Below, piece by piece: positions 43,770 to 55,700 of a stretch of DNA of 64,000 nt. The notes below the pieces were generated by a model that saw nothing but the letters and a program-made list of their open reading frames with translations, was not told the DNA's origin and ran no database searches. Within the stretch, counting starts at the first letter, position 1. Each line of letters starts with the position of its first letter. Source of the stretch: Brachionus manjavacas (taxonomy: Eukaryota > Rotifera > Eurotatoria > Ploima > Brachionidae); contig JAHQIY010000012.1 in NCBI GenBank assembly GCA_019054805.1, positions 62,001-126,000 on the forward strand. Reading direction: 5' to 3'. A program made the position numbers and the translations under genes.

Positions 43770-46700
43770 CTTGGTAATCATTCAATTAATGCTGGTTAGA
43801 AATTAGATTAGTGGGATTTTAGGAATAGATAAAAAATCAGCCAAACAAGCACCGTAACCATTTAAATGAATTTAGGAGGAAAAAAAAGCGTTTTTCTTAC
43901 GCGTTTACCTTGATCGACTGGCTGGCTACAGCGACTACAGAGCAGTGCGCTCTTATCTGGACTTTTTTTATCTGGGCTTGCTATTTTGGCCGAGTCCAAA
44001 TCTAGCGCCTCGTCGTCCCAGAAAAATTCTGAAAAAAGTTATTTAAAATGTGAGTTAAATTGCGGGTTTGTCGCAAAGTGGAGAGCAGAAGAGTCTTTGG
44101 ATTAGGTAAGAAAAAAACCGGTGTGACAAATTTATTATTTATTTATTTTATTACAAAAAAATTTCAGATCCTTTTTAGACTCTAGGACATTTAAGGTAAA
44201 TGTGAATGACCACTTGACAGATGAATACCAAATAACTGCAGTTGTCCCTCAAGCCTCAGTAATTAGTACTCTTCTATTAAGTGAATACATCAATGACATC
44301 CCCAAAAGAAACAAAACAAATAATGAATACTCTCTGCTTTTTTGCAGATGATCTAGTTACATTCTTCATTTATAACAAAAAAGGGGAACCTAGAAAATAA
44401 GATAAATAAATACACCAACGAACTAGAACAATGGCTTATTAAATGGAAAATGAAGATATCAGTTGAAAAGTGGTGTTCAGTAGTCTTCTCTAGGTACAAA
44501 AAAAAGAGTGATAATCTAAACTTAAAAATTTATGGAAACAGAATAATGAGCCAAAAAGAAATCAAGTTTCTTGGTATTAAATTTGATTCTAAGTTAAACT
44601 TTGATATACTGGTAGACGAAATTAAAGAACGCTGCAATAAAAGCTTAAATATTATTAATATTACTAAAATATTAATTAAACAAAAAATGGGGTCTTAATC
44701 AAAACACCAGGAAATGAAGGATAGTGCAATTTGTAAATAAGTATTGCACCACCTCTACGCCTGATCCTGCACATGTATATTTTAACATTTTATTCACATT
44801 TATTTATCCGCAAGCGTATTAGTCTCATGTCACTTCAAGTGCTTTATATAGCAATTGAAGTTAACATTTAACTTCATACTCTATTTACAATCTTTATATA
44901 TACACGATTTAAACTTTTTCCAATTTTCTAATTGAGTGGCTCACAGGAACGTGGCGCCACTTCTTTCTTTCAATTTTTAAAAATAAACTATATTAACGCA
45001 CTTATCTTTAATATTCATTTGATTACACATCCCCTATAAAAGGATATAACGAAAATTATTATAAATCTTTAGTCGGATCAATTCTAGACTATTCTTTTCC
45101 TTGCTTGAGTTCATTTTCAGAAAATAATATCAAAAAACTACAGAAATTCAGAATACAGCAGTAAGATCTATCCTTAAGTTAAAATATGATGCTCCCATTC
45201 TGGAAAAAAGGACAATCTGAGAGCTAAAAAGTGTGTATAGGAGTCAGACAAGGATGCGTTCTCTCTCCAGCACTATTCCTAATACTGCTTGACTATGTCA
45301 TGAAGAAAACAACTTAGGCTTTGCGAACGATCTGGTGCTAATATCTAATACAGAAGCACATATGCATTTAAATACACAAGAGTTGGCAACAACGCTTAAC
45401 CAACCGTACTCGAAATAAATGGCGCCAAAACGAAAGTTATGTGCATAAATACCAAATTGGATACCCCGATCACCATCGATGGTACACCAATCGAGTGTGT
45501 AAATGAATTCGCATACTTAGGTAGCACAATCAGTACAACGTTGGGAACACACAGAGACATTAAAAATAGACTTGCTAAAGCAAAGAGTACCTTCGCTAGA
45601 CTCAAACCAGTATGGAAGTCAAACAACTACAGCAAGGAAACAAAACTAAAAATATGAAACAGTGTAGTAAAAGCAACACTGATGTACGGAAGTGGATGTT
45701 GAGGGATGTGTGAAACTGACAGGAAAAGTCTTAACACCTTCCACACGAGAAGCCTGCGGAGGATTCTCGGGCTACACTGGCCTGGGACATTGTCGAATGC
45801 TGACCTATACAGAAAAACAAATTCAGAGCCATTAAGTCAATGCATTAAGAACAAAAGACTGCGATGGCTCAGGCACGTACATAGAATGAAAGAAACACGG
45901 AAACCAAAAAGAGCCCTTCAGTGGACACCTCAAGGGTGACGTAAGGTAGAACGACCAGCAGTAACATGAAGGTCAAGAATCACGAAAGAGCTCATCGAAA
46001 TAGGGATGACATGGGGAGAAGCAAGGGTAAAGGCAAAAGATCGACTTGAGTGGAAATCAAAAGTAATGACCCTATGCTCCACAAGGAGTGAGTAAGGAAA
46101 AAAAAAGATGTGTTCGTATTGAATTTTGGTTAACGAACTTTTGGCTTACCAAGTATAGCCAACATTACTATAAATATCAAGAAAATAGATGAACTATAAA
46201 AAAAGACTTTTATTCGTATTATTTAATCATTGATTAAATGCAGATGGAACACACGTTCTAGCTACTTTATAAACCACTAACTTTTTGTTATAACTTTGGA
46301 TTCCAATAAGATGAATGTTGTTTATTTCGACGGACTCATTTAAATAAGTTTTATTCTGACTTGTTAATTATGGCAAAGTTTAATTTGACATAATTAAAAT
46401 AGAATTTAGAATAGTGAAAGTTACTTATTCAATATTATTAAAATAGAAATAGAATTTAAGTTTTATGCAGATAAGAATTAAACTTTGTCAAATTAATCTC
46501 TATTATTTTTTAGCATGTCATAATTAGCTGGTCACATTAAACGTCTTTTAAAATGAACTTGTTAAAATTTCGCGTAAACCCAATAAGACATTTACAATCA
46601 AAAGACTTGTTTTTATTACAGTGTTTTACTTTAAACCTCAGAATGGGTAATATCACATTATTTTAAGTAATTTTATATCAATAAATCTAAGATTAATAAA

Positions 46701-49700
46701 AATAGATCACATCAGCATTTTACAGCAGAAAAATGTATTAGAAATATCAGTCGATTAAAAAGGCAAATAAAATTTTTTTTTCTAAGTAACATTTTTATAA
46801 TCTATTAATATCATCATTAAAGGTCGTAGTGGCTGGTCTAATTCATTAAAAAAATTATAAAAAATTATTTACTAAAAACAAAATTTAAAAATTATTTTTT
46901 ATGGCATTTTTTTGTGAAAAACTATGTAACAAAATTTAAAAAATGTAAAATTTCATGTTGCAAAATAATTTTTAGAAAACTAATCTAGACGCCAGCATTT
47001 TTGGGATGTTTTACTTGCAATAATAAATTTTTATATTTTTACATTTAATGTAATCTTACATTTATAAGCTTACATTATATTACATTCTAAATTTGATGTA
47101 ATTTAATGTAATCTCACATTTATAAGCTTACATTATATTACATTCTAAATTTGATGTAATTTAATGTAATCTCACATTTATAAGCTTAGATTTAATTACA
47201 TTCTAAATTTGATGTAATTTAATGTAATCTCACATTTATAAGCTTACATTATATTACATTCTAAATTTGATGTAATTTAATGTAATCTCACATTTATAAG
47301 CTTACATTATATTACATTCTAAATTTGATGTAATTTAATGTAATCTCACATTTATAAGCTTACATTATATTACATTCTAAATTTGATGTAATTTAATGTA
47401 ATCTCACATTTATAAGCTTAGATTTAATTACATTCTAAATTTGATGTAATTTAATGTAATCTCACATTTATAAGCTTACATTATATTACATTCTAAATTT
47501 GATGTAATTTAATGTAATCTCACATTTATAAGCTTACATTTAATTACATTCTAAATTTGATGTAATTTAATGTAATCTCACATTTATAGCTGTAAAATAA
47601 CGTAAAATGACGTAATTTTACCAATTATGCGGTTTAAAGAAAACCACTGTAGTTAATTTTATTTATTAAACAAAAAAATATAAATGACTCAAATAAATAA
47701 TTGAATAAAAAAATGAACTTTAATAATTTAAGATTTTAAACTGAAAAAAATGAAAATATAAAAAGAATAAAATTGTGCTAACTTACCACTTGAATTTACG
47801 TTAAATTGGCTTGTGTACGGCGATTCTATGTTAGTCGAACTGATTGACGAATGATCGGAAGAGGAGGCGCTATCGCGCCTAAAATTACCTTCGATGGGCG
47901 GCTCGCTGGGCAGTTGCAGGGCAAACGACGGCCTAGTCGGATGAACACGTTTGGTGATGGTCGCGGTAGAGAAGCCGTTGCGGCTAAGATTTTGCGTAGA
48001 AATTTTAGTCAAATTGAGCACCGATTGTCTCAGGTTTTCCTCCTGCATTTTGGCCACTACTTGCAAGTCGGTAAAGTCCTCGTAGGCCTCGGTCTTGTTC
48101 TCGGTCATGTCATTGCTGTCGTTCGAATAGGTCAAGTTGCACGGCGAGCTGGCCAAAGTGTCAATGGGGTTGTGGTCTGTGGGCGCTTTTTTGGCTTTGA
48201 CAATTGTGGCGTATTTGGAATTGGGGCCATTCCCATTACCGTTTTGGTAATAATTCGAATCGATGACGTCTTAAGTACAAATGTTAAATAGAGCTTTCAA
48301 AATTAAGTGAGATGGTCATGCACGGGCTTCACTCTTATTACCCTCAGTGTCCCATTCCAGACTCCTAATCGAGTGCTGTCTACTCGGCTTTTTGATAGAT
48401 GACGACGAAGAATTTGTCCGACAAGCGGCACAGACCTCTTGCGCACTCGTCCAATGAAGATAGGACTCGATTTCGGCTATGTGCACGGCCAACTCGTCCT
48501 CATCCCCGTGCTCATCGCTGCCGAGCACGCACCAGGTCTGTGCCTGTTCGTAAAATACATTTTCGTCAAGATCTTCTATCTCATTATCCGATAGAGAACT
48601 TAGCGACTCTTTAGCTTAAACAAAGTATTAAGCAAAGTCAGACAATTCTGTCATTAATACAAAGCAGCATGTAACTTTACTTAATGGTAATCAAAAAAAG
48701 CAAATGTCAGTCAATCGAGCAATTATTAAGCTTAAACGAGCAAAAACAAATTTCATCAATACATCGGCATTGCAATCAAAATGTGAAAAATTTTTTTTTA
48801 ATTTTTTAATGAAAATAAATAAAAATTAATTTTTTTTTTCTTTTTTTTTCAACTAAAATTTTAAAACACTAAACCCCTAAACTAAACTTTATTTTTAAAA
48901 ACAACAATGCTCTTGAAAGGCTTTTAAAAATAAAATAAATTTTAAGAAAAAATAAAAAAAGTGGGAAAATTTTTTACTGAATTTTAAGTGAAAAATGATA
49001 AATTTTGCTAAAATGAAATGAAATTAAATTTGATTAGAATTAAAGGGTTAAGTGTGAATTTTCATACGAAAATTCCATTACAAAATTTAAATTCTTAATA
49101 AAAATTTGGATTTCTTACTACAGATTTATCTGTGAATTTTAAAAGGTGAAACAAACAATGTTTCATTTAATAGCCCAGTTTAAAGAAAAATTTGCCAATA
49201 GATTGATTATTTTAATTGATTTTAATGAAAACTTACTTTTAAAGAAAAAATTAATTACTGTTTTAAAAATTTTAGTTAATTTAAGTGGAAAAATAACATT
49301 ATTTAAGTTTCAAATAGTTGATATAAAAGTAATAAATTTGAATTTTTGAATTAACTTAATCTGAATTATTTAAATTATTGATTGTTTTTGTTAAATAAAT
49401 TAGAGATCGATCATTTGATATTAATTTGATAATGAACCATTATTAGACATAACATGTCAAGTAATATTTAGTTTTTTTTCTTAAAAATTATGATCGTTTT
49501 GATCTTAAAATTTGATTTGGAACTTCAATTTGCCAAATTTTCAATAATATAATATTACCATTAATCTCCTAACATTAACTAATAATAATTTAAGAAAAAA
49601 AAAAGTAACTAAAAGTGTATCAAATTAGTAGTGACATCTAAAAAACATCAAACTTTTGGTGCATTTTATTTCCGGATATTGTTTACCTTTAGTGCTAAAA

Positions 49701-52700
49701 TATTTAATTTTAGTCATAATAAAAAAGCACATTTCATTTTTTTGCTACCATCTAGATTTGGTCTTTATAACTTAAAATAGACTAAAAGAATTAGACACAA
49801 GACAAAATTTATTAATCAAAAGGGCACTAGGAATCAAAAAATTTGTAAAGATTAGACCTCTGTTGGAAACTTTGAACTTTGAGATGGTTCTAGATTTTAC
49901 GTAAAATTTGGTAAATTTCGAACATTTTACGTAAATTTACGTAAAAAAAAAATTTCCCATAATTAAAATAAATGATAATTAATTTAAATTAAAATCTAGA
50001 TAATAATTAAATTAATAGAAAATCAAGGAGGTTGGAAACAATTAAAAATATAAACCAATTTAACATAAAAAAATGTGAATAAAAAATTTTTATCAATTTA
50101 ATTACAAATTTTAATGGCTTATATTTTCAAAGCTATCTAATTTTTTTAATTATGTATCTAATTTTCGTATCTAATTTTTTTTTTTCAGTATCTAATTATT
50201 TATTTTTTTTTTTGTATCAAAAAATAATTCAATTTAATATCTAATTGACAAATATAAAAATCAAGCTCGAAAAATCTGGATGACTACTATTCATTTAGAA
50301 TGGTCTCAAAGTGAATGCACATGCCCATATTTGAGAAAAAATAATATTTGCAAACACATTTTGGTTCTTGCTTGTCGTTATCCAGGATTGGAATGGCATA
50401 GAAACGCAAAAGATGTTCCTTTGGGTAACGCAGTAAACCAGTAACAACAAAAAAAGCTTTAATGATTCAACCAACCGAGTTACAAATAAGATATTACGTG
50501 CGAAATCAAAAGAAATTACCAAAGGCTCTTGTAAATTCAATTTTGAGTCAAGTTGATGTGATGGAAGAAATTGAGGCTCAAGAAGCAAAAATGGAAATTC
50601 AAAATGAAATTGAAGTTGAAAACAATTCAAATGAAAATTCAGCTCAGTCCGAGATTCCAAAAAAGAAAAGAGGAAGACCAACTGGATCAAAAAACAAGCC
50701 GAAATCAATTCAAGATCAACCTCTAAACAAAAGAACAAAAAAAGATTAATTTTTTTCTTTTTCTTAATATTTCTTCCTTTTTGTATTTTTTTTAATTATT
50801 CTAAATAAAATATCAAAAAAATTCTACCTTTTTTTTTAAATAGATACAACAAAATAAAATTTAGATACTTAGATAAAATAATTAGATACTAAAAAAAATA
50901 TTTATTCACTATATTTAGATAGCTTATTATTTAGATACAATAAAAAAAGAATTAGATACAATGAAAAAATAACAGTCAATTTTAATCAACCATTTTTACC
51001 ATATTTTACTATATTTTACTATTAAACTGATTACATTATGCCAAAATTTACGAAAATAATGGTAAATTTTTTTTTACATAAATTTAAGTAAACTGTTCGA
51101 AATTTACCAAATTTTACGTAAAATTCGGTAAATTTCCTATTTTTACCTAAATTATCATAAATTACTTAATTCGGAACACCACCGTATTTTGAAATTCCTA
51201 CGTGGAAAAAAGAGTTTGATCAGAAAAACACCTCTTTTTGCATTATTTATATGATGCTAAAAAGATAAGAGTCAGTTTTCACTTGAAATAAAAATTTTGA
51301 TTCTAAATACTGATGTTATGAAAACCAAAATGATTATCCACATTATAATCAGAAAAATGGATTCTTTAGTTAAATTAAAATCCTGACATAAGTAGTTATA
51401 AATGTTTAACAGGAAAGTTTCACTATGTTGCATTTACAGAACTAAGTTTAAACCTTTAGAAAAAAATTTTTTCAATTTTTTTCATTTTTCAATTTCACAA
51501 AACCCTAATATCAAAAAAATCTAAAATTCAGCAGTTAGGTCAATATTAAAATTAAAATAAAATACTCCATCCAACATTTTACATCACAAGGCTTAAAATT
51601 AACTTAAAACACTAACAGTCTCCAATCGACTCATATCTTGAAACCATCTTTGAATTCTTCCACTAGTTTAACATCTAATGTAACAGAATGACATTTGTCA
51701 TGTAATTTTTAATATAAAAAATTTAAAAAAATCGCCTATAATATACTAAAAAAACAAATATAATATTTTCTAGAACAAAAATACTGATGTTAGTGTCAAT
51801 TATTTTTTTTTAGTACAATTAAATTAATTAAATGTCAAATATAATTGAGTTAGTAACTATTTTATTTCTTTGATAGCTAATTTGATTTAATTTAAACAAA
51901 TGTATATCTAAAAAAAAATTTTATTTCAATAATTAATTTAAGACCTTCTAAAGCTGATTCCGACAAGATGAGTTTATTGGTGTTATACATAAAGGAAATT
52001 ATTGAGCTAGACAATAAAAATGTCTTTTATCGAAGAAATCCCAAACAACTTATGTGATTGCAGTATGTTCTCGGTTAAGTAAACTTTTATTCACCTAACA
52101 ATTCTCTAAAAATTTTACTAAGCTTTATTTTTAGAAACTTTTTCATATCAAAGAATTAGCAATGAACATTCCACTAGAAAGAAAGCGCGTCCAGTTCGCC
52201 TTAAAGCTTCAACCAATGCCTTAACTCGTCAGCCAAATGAAACTCAAAATGTAAAAGATTTGGGGCAGATTCGCAGCCCCAAGTTAAAAAAAAAGCGGTA
52301 GACCAGTTGGATCATACAAACAAAAAAAATTTAAAAAATTGAATATTATATTTGTCAATGTTTAATTATTTTTGTTCTAATTTGATATAAATTGTATTAC
52401 TTTTTTTTATTTATGTACCTTTTTTATTAAAATAGAAATAAAAAAATTCATTTGTTCCTTAGTAGATTAATTTTGTTTTTTATTCCAATATTAATAACAT
52501 AATTAATAATTACATGCCGAAAAATATATGTGCAAAAAAGTATTAAAAAAATAAACTTTTGAAATAAAATTTGTCCCATGTCATTCTGTTACATTTGTTG
52601 TCCAACTAGAAAAAGGATCGAAAGATAGTTTCGAATCAAGATATCTCGAATGCCAGACTCTATTGTGTAATTGCTATCTTACTATTTCTTTTTTTTTTGA

Positions 52701-55700
52701 GACTTCAAATATTAATTTTATTTATTTAACTTTATTTTTATTTTATAGTTTATTCTAAAGAAGCTTTTACTCAGTACAGATAAACAAATAAAACAAAAAA
52801 AAACTGTATTTCAAGAAGCGCTCGATTGATTTGAAGAAGATAAAGTAGATGTTCACAACATGCTACAACGAAATTATAATCTATAATGAATCTATAACAA
52901 AAACCTATTATAATGAAGAAAAGAAATAAGAAATAAAAGCTCCGAAAATAAAGAAATGTATACCCTGAAGAAATTTAAAATCTATGTTGATTATGTTTTT
53001 TCTTTTTTTTTTAGGAATTACGAAACAGAATGAACTTAATTTTCCTTAACATCACTAAGAATATAAATAGGTGAATATTATTTATTTATTTGTTTTTCTG
53101 TACCGAACTATTGCTCCCTCAGAATATAAAAAAATTAAAATAAAGTTAATTAAAAAAATAAAAAATTAGTGAAATTTAAAAAAGGATAAATAAGTCAAAA
53201 GAAAATTAAAAACCATATGTTGAAATAACTAGAGGTAAGACATGTTAAAATATTGGAAAGTTCAGGAAAATTGTTAGAAAGCAATGAAACAATAGAGTTG
53301 GATATTCGATAAATCTTGACTCAAAACCTTCTCTCTATTCTTCCAACAGTCTGAAGATCAATGGAACATAATGACTTAATCTTGCCCCTGACATATCTTT
53401 CACTCAACTCAAAAAGTCGATTTAAAACTGTTAGTAGTTTAAGCTTTTTCAAAGCCTCTTGGTGCATAATATTGGATGGGGTATCATATTTCAGCTTTAA
53501 AATAGATCGAAAAGCTGAATTTTGAATAAATTGTATTTTTTTTTATATTAGTTTCTGAGATTGAATTTAAACAAGGAAAAGCATAATCCAAGATTGATCC
53601 TATCAAGGATTTGTACTGATTACCTTATGTTTTTGGTTTTAGACCCCATTTTCTATTTGAGTGATATTTTTTTAAGTTAAGCATTGAATTACAGCGCTCT
53701 TTTAATTCATCCACCATCGGACCAAAGTTAAGTTTTAACTTTTTGCTCATTATTTAAATTTTTACCATTAATTTTTAGTTCAAGATTGATTTTAATTTTA
53801 GTTTTTTTCTCAAAGATAATGCAATGTGACTTGATTGTAAAAAATCTGTCATTTTAAATGTGTAAATGGGACTTTTTTAACTATTACGAAAATTTGTAAA
53901 CTTAACAGTTGTTTTAATAAATTAGTCTTGTGTTTATATCTTTTTTTTCTATTTAATTATTATTGAGCAAGAATAAATGAATAAATAAATTTTATTATTA
54001 AAACTCAAAGTTACCAGTTACAGTGCTGCTACAATACCTTGCATTCACCATTTTTTACGTAAATTATGGTAAATTCACGATATGTTACCATATTTACGTA
54101 AAATATGGTAATCTAAAAAAGGGTATTTTTCGTAAAATGACGATATTTATTGTAAAATTCAGTGAAAAAAAAAAATTCCAAAATTTCTCGAAAAAAAACG
54201 ATTTTCATGAAACAAAATTTTATTTTGAATTTTTAAAAAAGGAAGAAATTAAAATTTGATTGAATTTTTTGACCTAAATTTACGTAGATTTTGGTAAATT
54301 TTTGTAATAAAAGGCGAAAAATGGTTAAAAATCTACAAAAAAGGAAAAATGGATTTTTTATTACATTAAATTTTTTTCAAACAAACTATGAAAATTAATA
54401 TTTAAATATTTAAGTACGAACATATTAAATTATTTTATTAAATCCAGAAACTATCAAAAATCATATATATATAGCTGTATAAAAAAAAGATATACAATCA
54501 GAATTTAATGATTTGACCAGTCACCATTTCTTTCAATTTTTACGAACAGCAACTTTTGTTGATTTTTACCATTTTTCGCCTTTTATTACAAAAATTTACC
54601 GAAATTTACCTTATGTTTCTAGAGGTAAGACATGTTTACAATGAAGAAAAGAAGCTCCGAAAATTTGAGATTTTGATTTAAATTTAAATTTTGGTCAAAG
54701 AATTCAATCAAATTTTAATTTTTTTCCTTTTTTAAAAATTCAAAAAAAAATTTGTTTCATGAAAATCGGTTTTTTTCGAGAAATTTTGGAATTTTTTTTT
54801 CACTGAATTTTACAATAATTATCGTTATTTTACAAAAAAACCCTTTTTTAGATTACCATATTTTACACGATACTGTATCTTGAGTTAAAATAAAGGTTTT
54901 CTGCAAAATAACGAGAAAAAAGAAAATAAATCGAACAAAATGAATAGGAAATTAAAAAACAAAAATTCTTTTTGAAAAATTACTCAAGCAATTATTTTTA
55001 TAAAATATTTCTAGAATTAAACTTTTTAAAAAGGCATTCATTGAAATAATCAAACAAAATTGGTACCATCTAAAAAAATTAGATACCAAAAAAAAGTACT
55101 AGATATCAAATTTTTAAATCAAGTGAAAAATAAAAAAAATGCTCTTAGTGCTCAAGTCCCCAATTAATCTAAAATAATGACTGCTCCCATTCCAGCCGCT
55201 TTCCAATAGATAACAAAACTAAACATTTTAAGCATCCAGGTAGTATCCAAAATAACAAATTATTATTAAGCTAATCAAACAAGCCCTGAATGACCAGATA
55301 AAACAAAAATTTACCACTATTAAATAATCGCTTAACACTCGGTCTATTCGAAACAGGCGTCTCGATCTCGATCTGCCTAAGCGAATCGATCAAGTCGAGA
55401 CCGCTCTCTTTCGAATATGTCCGATTTAGATCTAAACTAGAAGGTTAAGTCATCAATTTAGAAAAAAGAACAAGCAGAAAAAGCAATTACCTGCATGTGA
55501 CTCGTTGAGCATGGACTCGATTGATTTGGACTGAGCGATTTGAGGTGTTTGGGGCTCGAGGAAGCGCGACGAGGGAGTGGGCGGTGGAGCCATGTTGTTG
55601 TAGTAGGAGTGGGTGGTGCGCGTAGTGGACACGCTCCGCGAGCGCCGGTCTAGCAAAAAAACGAACCTTAAGCGAACTCTTCTCCTTTTAGTTTAGTTCT

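Noticed and set aside
43000-43777. Arg/Trp-rich plus-strand frames at 43000-43777
   Set aside because: Antisense to the last SLAIN exon.
44716-45055. Solo LTR call
   Set aside because: GTGGCGCCAC and a TATA-like box are suggestive, but TG...CA ends and a target duplication are not evident, so it is left unclassified.
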